A stretch of DNA of 64,000 nt from Saksenaea vasiformis B4078 (lineage: Eukaryota; Mucoromycota; Mucoromycetes; Mucorales; Saksenaeaceae): the NCBI GenBank assembly GCA_000697055.1, contig JNDT01002416.1, positions 164,436-228,435 on the forward strand. The letters run 5' to 3'. Positions 12,139-22,157 of the stretch are shown here, one piece after another; position 1 is the stretch's first letter; the number at the start of each line of letters is the position of its first letter. A program made the translations under genes and the position numbers. Under the pieces are notes generated by a model. That model was given only the letters and a program-made list of their open reading frames with translations. It made no database searches and was not told the origin of the DNA.

Positions 12139-12408
12139 CTACTGGGGAAAGATTTGCGTAGGAGGGGCACTGCAAAAGCCGGTGCATTGGTCACTTGCGC
12201 CTGAGCCACATGCATAGACGAGGAGGGCAAGGTCGTTCACCTGACATATACCTGTACCGTGTTGTGAACACCAGTCAGCTGCGGTTCCGTTAACAGTACA
12301 GGGATAGAGCTTGGTGCCTTCGGTAATGCCCCAAAATTCCTGGATGTTGGCGACCTGGGCATTTGCGCCAATGGCAAGCAAAAGGCTAATAACGAGTGCG
12401 CTTCACAT
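12139..12408 (-). pseudogene. Small secreted cysteine-rich protein gene, stop at codon 2
   Basis: Reading from the only sensible ATG (12408-12406) the next codon is TGA (12405-12403). The same frame then stays open to 12139: a hydrophobic signal-peptide core (SALVISLLLAIGANAQ) followed by about 70 residues with six cysteines (spaced YPC, DWC, GIC, YAC, DQC, GFC). This is the layout of a small secreted, disulfide-rich fungal protein; no function is known to me. A GTAAGT donor lies just upstream (AAAAT|GTAAGT near 12486). No acceptor restores an ATG in frame, so the start may be split in a way I cannot resolve. The gene is therefore either broken by one nonsense change or wrongly started. A TATA-like site lies about 165 nt upstream. 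Confidence 0.6.
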
Positions 12409-12571
12409 ACTAGAGCTGGATGCGAGACAAGGAATTAAAAAAGGATGAGTGTATTGATCATAAACTTTTCATCAATAACTTACATTTTACGAGGAGTGAG
12501 TAGTATTAGTGGTATCGTTGACCTTACTGTGAGGCTTGAGATGAAATGGAGCAGCCTAAAAGTGCAGTTCC

Positions 12572-12580
12572 TTTATATAT
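12572..12580 (-). promoter_or_regulatory. TATA-like site upstream of the small secreted gene
   Basis: On the minus strand ATATATAAAGG lies about 165 nt before the candidate ATG at 12408, ahead of a GTAAGT donor-like site. Confidence 0.35.
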
Positions 12581-12654
12581 TTGATGTTCGCTCATAGCTT
12601 TCGTTGTAGCCCGAATGTTTTTTTTTGTCACCTTCAAAATAGTACGGAATTTCT

Positions 12655-12830
12655 ACGGACACTCATGTAAAATATTTCAGAGAGCTGTTAGATAGATGGT
12701 TTAGAATTCTCTGATGAAGTCTGATAGTATGCAAATACTAACGAGCCATCGAGTGTCCATGGATCGACTTTTCAGCCTTAGATAGATGAACGTGATATCT
12801 GTCCGTAGGCGCTCGATCGGAAGGGTTAAT
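12655..12830. repeat. Segment B of a diverged tandem duplication
   Basis: Aligns with 13290-13460. Shared anchors include gacactcatgtaa, agtatgcaaatactaa versus actatgcaaatactaa, tagatagatgaacgtgat and ctgt(c/a)(c/g)gtagg-type endings. Confidence 0.7.
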
Positions 12831-12971
12831 TTATGGACACTCACTTCATAGGCACTCGTCTGATGAACACTAGGTTCACAGATGCGCACGATTTGGCTTT
12901 TACTTGTGTACGGTCAGAATGGCATAAAATTTGGTAAGATATTCCTCCAGCTGCCGCATGAAAAGACGTTA

Positions 12972-13225
12972 CATGAGCGTCCCTGAGTAGTAGATACTGT
13001 TGTATCCAGACTTCTTTGTTGTACATTTACTACTACAATGTATACTCAGTATCACTCCCTTAGTTCGGTTAACTGGATAGCAGATTATAATTCAGTATCC
13101 TGTTCTTTCATAGAATAAGAACATCCCTAACCAAGACTCGCGTACTCCACCACCTCATTCTCGACACTCAATTGACCGGCACTTCAGATTCTGCATGTCC
13201 GTAGTAATTTTCCAAACATCATCAT
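12972..13225. repeat. Segment A' (second copy of A)
   Basis: Second copy of segment A. In this copy A' is followed almost directly by B', without the secreted-protein gene that separates A and B. Confidence 0.65.
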
Positions 13226-13289
13226 GCCATGTGTGATGGTTGTTCATAACTGTTTCCCATTTGCCTGTCTCCATTCCTGCATTGGGAAT

Positions 13290-13460
13290 TGCTAAGGACA
13301 CTCATGTAACGTAGCCTACAGAACTGTTAAGCAAGTAGGTTAGAATTTTCTGCAATAAAGTCCGACACTATGCAAATACTAATGAGACGTTGAATGTCCG
13401 TGAATCGACTATTCAGGCTTAGATAGATGAACGTGATGATATCTATCTGTAGGTTCTTGA
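13290..13460. repeat. Segment B' (second copy of B)
   Basis: Second copy of segment B with the same order and orientation. It carries scattered substitutions and a small insertion (gatgatatctatctg). Confidence 0.7.
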
Positions 13461-13510
13461 TGCTTTAGATTTACGACATCCGGTTCATAGGCCAGTACTG
13501 TGGGAAAAAA

Positions 13511-13665
13511 AATCTTGTTAGGTCTTGTTAGACCTTGATGGATCGTATTAAATCTTGCTTGCTTGTTATAAATCTTATTAAGTCTTGTTAAATCTTGTTA
13601 ATCTCTCAAGGATTTTGTCGTTGTTTCGAGAATCGAGTTAGATCCTGTTAAATCTGATGACCTTT
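13511..13665. repeat. Degenerate short-repeat field (TCTTGTTA-like units)
   Basis: Many near-copies of an 8-11 nt unit, (aaa/gg)tcttgtta, are packed in about 150 bp: tcttgttagg, tcttgttaga, tcttgcttgc, tcttattaag, tcttgttaaa, tcttgttaat and tcctgttaaa. It lies about 260 nt before the unknown gene at 13928. Confidence 0.6.
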
Positions 13666-13927
13666 CAAAGATACGTTATTTTGGAAAGCTTTTCCAAATG
13701 TTGCAATTTAATAATTCCTCTGAAGAATAAAGCTCAGTTTTACGTACTTCTTACCGGCCCGACTAAATCAATTTTACAGTAGTATCTACAGCCCCATTTT
13801 CTAATTTGTATGTGTACAATCAGTGTGTCAAATTGAAACTTAGCCCACTCTAATAAAGGTGAACAGCAGTCTAACAAGTCTCCCACCATTTCCACGCGCT
13901 TTCCTTCTGCTTTAACAATATCTCAGA

Positions 13928-14968
13928 ATGAATAACGATCAAGGATCTATGACAGAAACGATAGGACAAGATGTTTTAAGACGACTAGATGAGATTGAAA
14001 GATTGCTTCAATCGTTTTCAAGTTCTCCCAGTGTCGAACATCAACCTCAGGAGACATGCGTGGCTGAGGGACAGGTATCTTGGTCTATGATTGAAAAAGA
14101 AGGCAAAATCAGGCGGGCAGAAATAACCAACCAGCACATAACCGCAGCTCTTGCGAAGTCCTACGGTATTGTTGAGGACAAAATTGACAGTGTCAGAAAG
14201 GGTCTCACTATCCTTCTGATGCCGATCGTCTGTGGGTACATGGAAGAAAGGTTGAGCGAAAGGGACGATCCACCCACCCAACTGAGGAGCAAACTCCCCA
14301 AAACGCTCAGAAACCGTGTCATCGAGAGATCTCAGGAGAGAGCAGAGAAACTTACAAGATCCAGCTCTCGTTATGTGAAGGGAGCTGGATCGCTGCTCGT
14401 GTCCTCCGCCAAGGCTGAAAAAATCGCGCCAATCCTAAGGAGAGTATTTTTTTTTATTTCATGCGAAGGTGTGTGATAGGTACGGTTTTCTTTTATCTCA
14501 CGCAAAAGGCGTGTCGATGATTGGGTACCATCGTCTTATGCAAAGGATGAATCAGTGATCGGGTTCTTTTGACACATACAAACAGTGTCCCAGAAACAGG
14601 ATTCTGTCATCTCATGGAAAAGGCAAGTTGAAGATAGGTTCCTTTTGTCTCACACAAAAAGGATGTCTCAGATAACGGAAAGTGATGCATATTTAAGTGG
14701 AAAGCTGACTTCTTTTTTCTTTTTCGCCTTCTTTATCAATCCAACATATGGGAAACTATCTGAAAAACGAAAACACGCAGCTTTGAAAGCGATGCAAAGG
14801 TCGTGCAACTATGCGAGTCCGGTGTATGTGAGCTTGAATTCAGAAGGTGACCTTTACGACGACAAGCATCATGTCTTAGTGAAATACGAAAACGATATAT
14901 CCTGGCATCCCCCAAAGGAAGCATCTGACAAAAGTGGTAGGAAAAACGCTTTGATATCACTCTTATGA
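13928..14968 (+). CDS. Unknown gene, probably two exons around a repeat-bearing spacer
   Basis: I do not recognise this gene. The first open frame (13928 to about 14440) gives roughly 175 hydrophilic residues. It has a predicted helix near the start (DVLRRLDEIERLL) and a basic region rich in Arg, Lys and Ser (RNRVIERSQERAEKL). A second open stretch at about 14690-14968 reads INPTYGKLSEKRKHAALKAM followed by a segment with PVYVSLNSEGDLY, and looks like a real C-terminal part. The two are separated by degenerate tandem repeats (14447-14675) full of T and in-frame stops, so a spliced gene or a broken one are both possible. I could not identify a convincing acceptor. No catalytic motif is visible. 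Confidence 0.4.
14447..14675. repeat. Minisatellite of about six 36-44 bp degenerate units
   Basis: Successive units share the order ttttgtctcacgcaaaagg...gtgt...gat(a/c)gg(g/t)t(a/t)c. I count units starting near 14447, 14487, 14530, 14568, 14605 and 14646. Copies differ by many substitutions and small indels. Confidence 0.6.
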
Positions 14969-15818
14969 TGACACCATCTAACGTTAAGTTACAATAGATC
15001 TTGATGCGCATGTTCACGATGCCTTTAACTGAACGCGCGGTGACGCCGATTGGTATCATCATCGACGCCTACAGCAAATATCTGTAAACAAGAACAAGTA
15101 GCCTATCTGAAATCTTCAGGTGACTTTGGACATGAATCAAAATACAACAATGCAATAAGAAATTTAACAGATCGTATGCTTGGGTCCTAACATTTTGCAG
15201 TTTCTAGACGCAAACAAGCAAAATAGCTTTCATATGGCAGTGGGTTGGTGGGCTTTTACTTCTTCTTCTCCTCGGTCGCACCTACCATGGATTTGGTGCG
15301 GTGAATCCGCCCGTACGAGCGGCGGGAGGTGTCACGTACATCGCATTCATTATCGATGAAGTCTCGCTAGAGATATGCACATCTCGCTCCGCGTTGCTGC
15401 TGTTCGCAGAGCTATCAAGGAAATACTTAGCATTAATGGCATAATACTCCACGCTCAGCTTGGTTGTACTTACACTTCCTTGGGTGTAGCTGTATCAATT
15501 TCCATGGAATGCAATACCTCCTTGCAACATGCCCTGCTTGATTTGGCCAAGATTTCAAGACCCTGCAACTTATACACATGCTTATTTCGCCGCTAAGGCG
15601 GATGTCCAGAAGTTTTGTAGATATGAAATCGTTTTCTGAATCAAAAGATGACGAATAAAATCCAGTAATCCAGTGCTTCCCTGTATTTACCAGTCCTATT
15701 TTCCCTAATGAGCATGGCATCTACCGATCAATTCGTTCGTAACTACCCTTTACTGTCTTCATCTCTGAAATGCATACAGATGGCTGCACAACTGCAAGTT
15801 ATGTTCACAGTACTACAA
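14969..15818. other. Unassigned sequence
   Basis: About 850 bp without a supported gene. Short frames at 15375-15596 and 15433-15720 overlap on opposite strands and resemble no family I know. Confidence 0.45.
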
Positions 15819-16004
15819 GCACAACACTATGGGGAAGGCGTTACCGACTATTCAGAGCTTTTTGTAATTTTCGGGTAGACTGTGGGTAACCTGTGTCACT
15901 TTTGTAAGGATTTGGTAGCATTGTATCATAGCGTTCCCGACAATCTACCTGAAAATTACAGAAAGCTGTGAATAGTCGGTAACGCCTCCCCCACAGCGTT
16001 GTGC
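15819..16004. mobile_element. MITE-like imperfect inverted repeat (about 72-bp arms)
   Basis: The left arm beginning gcacaacactatggggaagg is the imperfect reverse complement of the right arm ending cgcctcccccacagcgttgtgc. The arms pair over about 72 nt, including gcgttaccgactattca and ctgtaattttc-type blocks, around a loop of about 40 nt. Total length is 186 bp with no coding capacity. This is the structure of a foldback or MITE element. I could not see a convincing target-site duplication, so mobility is inferred. A transcript across it would form a long hairpin. Confidence 0.65.
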
Positions 16005-16878
16005 AGATGACTGGACATCAGCGAGCTAAGTCTTTACTGAACCTCTACAAAAGAATACCACATAACAGTAAATATTTTAATTCAAACTCGTTCGCCTCGA
16101 TCGGTATTGTAGAGAAGCACACATCCTATACGCGTCGTTCTGTAATCTTTTTCCTCGGTTTCTTGTCCTATGAACTTGCTAGTCATTGTCCTCAGCCGTT
16201 CGGTAGGAAAGAACGGAGCAAGTCTCCTTCTATTCCCAAGGAATGTCTGTGGTCCTTGATAGACGAGTAAATCACATCCTCGCATAAGCATGATTACGAG
16301 CGCCCCAGGTTATCCTCTTTATGATATCATATTAATCGAGTTATCGTATCGTGTTAAGCGTTTGTTAAAAGGAAAACGTTAGATTAAGAAACAATGAAAA
16401 AAAAATGTACCGTTGAAATGTGCTTGCGAGTTGTTTGGGTAGAGTACGCTTGCCATCCAAAATGCGGCATATTTATAGTGTCGTAGTGTCCATCCTATCG
16501 AAGATGTGTTCCATAACAGGAAGATCGGGATTAAGGTATTTGTTTACAGTGAGCATCTCTATATTGGACCACAATTATGCTTCATCCCTAAACCATGAAA
16601 TGCCACCGGGACTGTTAACAAGGCGGTCCTGATACCGCAATAATTATTATCATGAATGCTTATCACCGAGATAAACGTTCGCTAAAATTATGATTCCGGA
16701 ATGACTGAATAATATAAATAGGCAGGTAAATCGAACGAAATAAAGAGATCCAACAGTCTTGAAGGATCTTATCCGTTTCTCTTTCGTTAAACTCACTCAA
16801 ATACCATACACAAGATAAACGCAAATGCTTTATGCCGGAGACATTGGTATACCATTCAGTGCGGTATTATCGCGTATT
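16005..16878. other. Unassigned sequence upstream of nothing recognisable
   Basis: About 870 bp between the hairpin and the 3' end of the ten-exon gene. Short frames only; no domain seen. Confidence 0.45.
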
Positions 16879-19251
16879 TTATTTTTTGACGAAGCTTAGT
16901 TTCCGAGCTGCTCGGTAAACATCCTTTTTTGATGCATTCTGTAATATGCTACGGACCTTTGGATAGTGGATAAGATGAATAATTGGAATATAATATACTA
17001 TTTGCAACTGTATGCGTACCTGTTCATCTGCAAGACGAATTGGAGAATCGAACGATGGGAGAACCATAGTTGAACGCCTTGACTTTTCAGACGTTCGGAT
17101 TGATTCTTTGCACAGCCTCCCCGATTTAAGGACAATCCCCTTGGTAGTAACGAATGCATTAGCTAAAACCATCACTTTGCGTCTCATGACACACCTGTAG
17201 CAGAGACATAACTTCAAAGGTGGACATCAAGACGTCAAGGTTATGGTGATCATGCGGTATATAAAAGATCCCCAGTTCCTTCATTCGATAAATGCCATGA
17301 TACTTCAAATCCATCGAGTAAGCTAGGCATCTTACACCTACCCATAAGGTATTAAAATTATGGGCAGCAAGAAATCAGACTCTCAACCTTTGCAAACGAT
17401 ACCGCAAACTTCAATATCTTCACTATCAGCCCCGGCTCTTGTTGCTCTATCGATGCAATCTTTTAGACAATTAGCAATCTTTATGAAATCATTGCTAGAG
17501 GTGGATCGTGGCGCCTTGCACTCCACAAGAAGCAAAAGCTGACTCTTGTCACCGTCGAGTGTATGTATGCTAAAATCGCCTTTCTTGCCTTCTGAATCCG
17601 GTTCAAATGCCTGTCTTCTCTCCCGAGAGCCGCGAATCACACCATTTGCCCTATTATTTAATTAATTACCCAGTGCCGGTTGTCACAATGTTGACGAATA
17701 CCCTTCAGCATATATGAGCCTAGAATTCGGGAAAAACGTGTTGAGAATCGGGTGTAATGCTTGCTGTACGAAGGTATCTTCGTTAACGCAGTCAACAAAG
17801 AACGAGTCGCTGTACGCTTTTAGCCTAGTACACCCAAATTGTCAAAACGTTAGCTTAATATAAATCGCTGACCGCAAATTTTTTCTTACAGTTGATCATA
17901 TACGTCTTGATAGAGGACAGAGGATTCTTCTTGCCGTGCTAACCGCCATTCTCTTAAAACAGACTTCGCATAGTCATTACCTTTGCGTGCAGCCTAAGAT
18001 TGCCGATATGTCATACCACGAATAAGAAACTATCCTTAACATGTCCCTACCGAATTTAGCTTAAGACACCACTGAGCATCGTCTTCAGCTATTGATCCTA
18101 AGGGATACTCTGTCTTAACCGATTTAATAACCGTATCCCACGTAGATGGTTGAATCAGATGCCCAATTGGTGCTGTATCGCTGATAAGAAATATGAAGTT
18201 CAAGGCTCTGTGTTAAGAATTTAGCTACAGTCTTCAGTTTGATCACAAATTTACAATTGATCGTAGACAGAGAGGTTGTTCAATTGTCGAGATTCTTCGA
18301 CAACTTTATCACGATATTCCAAGAACTCTCTGGTGATATCCACTTCGTCCACAATCCACTGGTACAGATTGTCAGAAGATATTAATATTTCCAACACGGA
18401 CGGACAACGTACCTTGACAGCATCAGAAGGAAGCTCGTATTTTTCTAGTCCAGCGCCTACTAGATAGTGTAGTCTAGGGTGACATGCTCGAATAATGCTA
18501 GAACTGTTTGTACTATCTTCGCTGTTCAGTTCAAAGGTAGGATCGCTTGATTCATCGGTTTCAACAGTCGTTTCTCCCGAATAATGTCCCTGGTATTCAT
18601 GAGTAAGTATTTCCGCCGCTGTATAATGATCGCATATGACCAGAGATTACCATAGTACCTTTGATCGAAGTTTTTTGCTCGACAGCTGCTCTTCATTGCT
18701 CGCAACCTCTATCGGAGATTGGTCGTTCTCCGTTGGCGGTCTTTTTCGTGGCTCTATGGTGCTACTATTAGCTCTCAAGATACAAAGTTCCAGAATATTC
18801 ATACCCTTTCCCTTGCTTATATTGACTGTGTTTGCCGACCCTACAGCAGTACCGCCGTCCATCGCGAACACGTTCTGAATGAGCGGCTTTGTACCGTTCC
18901 AAGCCTCAACATCAGCCTAAACAGACACAATGTTAGAATAACACTTGACAAAATATAGTTGCAATTATACACCTCCTCCAAAGCCATCAGACCATGCACA
19001 TAAGTCTTAATCCAGCCTTCAAGAAAGGGATCATTTTTGATTTCTTTCAAGCAGCTGTGATATTTCTTGCGGATCGATGACTCTCTTGGTGGATTGCGCT
19101 TATCTTTTGTAAGATACTCTTTGAAAAAAACAAAACCCCACTTTGCGGCAGGTGTATCTTCGAAAAACTTCAAATTTGCATTAGCAGTCGGTGGCAACCT
19201 GGTGTCCATTCTACGTACTGTTTGCAAACGCATGACGGCATAACCGCTCAT
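16879..19251 (-). pseudogene. Ten-exon lineage-type gene with D...ExK motif and one in-frame stop
   Basis: Exons read on the minus strand: 19251-18973, 18916-18413, 18358-18255, about 18208-18051, 17993-17890, 17824-17702, 17650-17388, 17337-17195, 17139-17020 and 16956-16879. All introns have GT-AG ends and the spliced frame gives about 620 residues. Recognisable blocks are FAMDGGTAVGSAN, the segment KKGDFSIHTLDGDKSQL then LLLVECKAP, and MDLKYHGIYRMKELGIFYIP. I associate this combination with an expanded, uncharacterised family of Mucorales genomes. The D (in GDFS) and ExK (ECK) spacing resembles a PD-(D/E)xK nuclease core; that is inference. A TAA at 18649-18647 interrupts exon 2 while the frame continues plausibly on both sides, so this copy is probably inactive, or read through, or spliced unusually. 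The 5' start is uncertain because a duplicated segment abuts it. Confidence 0.6.
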
Positions 19252-19312
19252 GAGTACATAGTCGGACTTCAAAAAATATGACGTACAAATTTTCCAACAT
19301 TCTTTTGGTCAT

Positions 19313-19805
19313 GGTCGAAGACAAGGCTGGCTTCCGCATGGACGATGAGCAGTGGAAGGTATGGGCCCGAGTTCGCCCCTTACAGTGACTTGGTGGCTAT
19401 CCCGTGCCATGACAATAGCGCCTTTCGCAAGAAAGCCGTGGTTCTGTTAGGGGATGAGTCGCAGGGAGCCTGGCTTGGTCTTCATGTCTTATTGAAGATG
19501 ACAATACGGCTTCTATGTTCGAGGGAATATTGAAGGCATAGAACCCCGGTCAGAGCGCTTTGTATAGCTAGGTGGCTATCCAAATGCCATGACAATAGCA
19601 CCCTTCGCAAGAAGGCTGTGGCTTACAAGCGAAATTGCTCCCTGCTTGTCCTTGGTTGTTTCTGCACGAATGCGTTTTTGCAAAGCTAAGTCTATTTTTT
19701 TTTGACGCACGGAGTATACTAACTCATGGAATTTCTAGACAGTAGTGGAACGTGTTCAATTTCAGTATGATGGCGCTTTTGGAACGATTATTTAGCAAGC
19801 TTGAT
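19313..19805. repeat. Tandem duplication, copy 1
   Basis: Matches 19847-20340 at an offset of 534 bp, with a core from about 19350 to 19740 that looks nearly identical. Inside each copy a 50-60 bp stretch (ggtggctatcc...catgacaatagc...cttcgcaagaa) occurs twice, so there is a repeat within the repeat. Confidence 0.85.
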
Positions 19806-19835
19806 TTCTGAGGATGGACAGACTCAATAAACGGA

Positions 19836-20340
19836 CTAGGTGGCTTTTGGCCATGACAAGGCTGGCTTCCCATACACGATGGACAATGGAAGGTATGGGC
19901 CCGAGTTCGCCCCTTACAGTGACTTGGTGGCTATCCCGTGCCATGACAATAGCGCCTTTCGCAAGAAAGCCGTGGTTCTGTTAGGGGATGAGTCGCAGGG
20001 AGCCTGGCTTGGTCTTCATGTCTTATTGAAGATGACAATACGGCTTCTATGTTCGAGGGAATATTGAAGGCATAGAACCCCGGTCAGAGCGCTTTGTATA
20101 GCTAGGTGGCTATCCAAATGCCATGACAATAGCACCCTTCGCAAGAAGGCTGTGGCTTACAAGCGAAATTGCTCCCTGCTTGTCCTTGGTTGTTTCTGCA
20201 CGAATGCGTTTTTGCAAAGCTAAGTCTATTTTTTTTTGACGCACGGAGTATACTAACTCATGGAATTTCTAGACAGTAGCGGAACGTGCTCAACTTTAGT
20301 ATGATGGCGATTTTGGAATGATTGTTTAGCAAGCGTGATT
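19836..20340. repeat. Tandem duplication, copy 2
   Basis: Second copy of the 534-bp-offset duplication. It diverges from copy 1 only at the edges, for example aacgtgttcaatttcagtat versus aacgtgctcaactttagtat. Short frames within it are conserved because the DNA is recent, not because of coding constraint. Confidence 0.85.
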
Positions 20341-22157
20341 CTTGCGTTACTACACACTACTTTTTCCATATCGTATTTGCTTCTAAGCGTCCATACATGA
20401 CGTAGTTGGAAACCTCAATCTGTATCTAATGCAATTACTCTTTCTATTTTTTTCTTTATGGATCTTTATTTTAAAGGCAATACCTTTTATCAATGATCTT
20501 AATGAAAGTCGATAATCCTGCGGTGGTTATTAATAATCTTACAGGGAGAATTATAGTCACGGTACTGTTTACCTCTTGATATGTAATATGCAGGCCAATT
20601 AAGAGACGAGACGGGAAAAGACTGATTCCCTTTTTTTTCTTTGACTCAATGCAAAATCAAACGCCTCCATACGCAAATATCCATACATAACTTGTGCAAA
20701 TCATTCATGGACTTTCCGAGTAGGAGCTCGCGGCAGTATGCAACATTTATGGATGTCACATCCAAGGAACAGTGAAATGCGAGTGCAAACCAGAAGAACC
20801 ATATATAGTCACTGTCTTCAAGGTAAATCATAGCGTCTCCTAATCCAAATCTTCAGTGGCTTGAATTTTGATAATGCTAGTTGCGGGGTCGATTACCAAG
20901 ACAATAGGAACGAATACGGCGTACGGATAATGCAGGTATCATCATTGTTGGTTACACGAGGAAGTCCAAGATCTCGGGGAACCACAATGATCGAGTACGG
21001 TTACTACCAGAAATGGTATCTAAGCTCAGAGAGCATCTGCTTGCTGAACCTTCCACGATGAGGCTCTGACAGATCCTAACATACCAAGGCACAAGACAAG
21101 CTTCAACAACCGATTTTTTTGTGACTTTAACAGCATTCTCATTGCTTTGATGCCTTCAGCAAACGATAGAATCATCTTCAAGGAATCCGAAATGTTGCAT
21201 TTAAAGTCATTTTCGATGACTTTTCTCTAGCACAATGGCCCATTATAAAACAATAACGCAAGTTTACTTTTGTTCATAGCTCGTTTTCATCAGTTGATTC
21301 TCTTGATTTTGACTCATATCTGGGAAATATGGCTGTCTCCGTTTGGCCAGACCATCCCGCACTTCGTATTTGTATGGGAGAAATGTTCATCGAGAAACTC
21401 ACAGATTTCCCGAAGTTCATGTCAATAATCTTGAAGTCAGCCGAGACGTTCTTAGATCCTAGTCTCTCCGCCTCTTTCGTAGGTTGGAACCGAGAATTTT
21501 TCTGTATCAAGCTGCATTGTGTCCTCACGAACTCGTAGAGCTCCTTAGATGCTCTAGCATAACTGGAGGATTCTCATCGACATGATAAAATGATCTTATT
21601 GTGTTCCGCAGGAAGAATACGCGTGCTGCCATACTTTGTATGCTTCTAGCACTGTGAACATGAATCTCCGACTGCTTCACAGCAGCTGAGCTAATCTTGG
21701 CACAGGAGCCATACTATACAACTACTGCGTGTACGAGGTTACTGTTTCAACAGCTTCCATCTCACCACCCAAGGGTTCAGGGCTATTATAGACATTAACG
21801 GCGTTGCTCCGCTGTTATACGTAAGAAAAGTGGTTATCCTTTTTGAAATGTATGTGGCACTGTACTTTGAGCGTGTGAAATGGTAGGAGGAAAGTTTTAC
21901 TTTATGGTTCTTGACGTGTCAAGCTTTGTGCGACAAGATTTCCATCTGATTTGCGACATCAACATTTTTCCAAAAGCCGACGTTAATTTACGGAAAGAAA
22001 GTGTGTGCACCAGTCGCACATTTCTTCCTTTCTTCCGCTCTTTCTAATAAGGTATGGTCCAGCTGAGGAGCTCCGAGTACCGTTGTTTCCATATAAAGCA
22101 AACCATTTCTCATTCTTACGTTGCTGATAGCATAGTATTTCTTCTTTCTTTAGCAAA
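20341..22157. other. Gene-poor sequence before the DDHD lipase
   Basis: About 1.8 kb. A minus-strand frame at 21274-21540 (about 85 codons) reads like a hydrophilic exon but ends in no clear splice site and matches nothing I know. The last 100 bp, with a pyrimidine-rich stretch near 22020-22045, may contain the lipase promoter or an upstream exon. Confidence 0.4.

Noticed and set aside
18610..18649. A 40-nt intron (gtacta...atacag) that would remove the in-frame TAA in the D...ExK gene
   Set aside because: It would shift the frame and lose the plausible coding text that continues directly after the TAA, so a nonsense change is the simpler reading.
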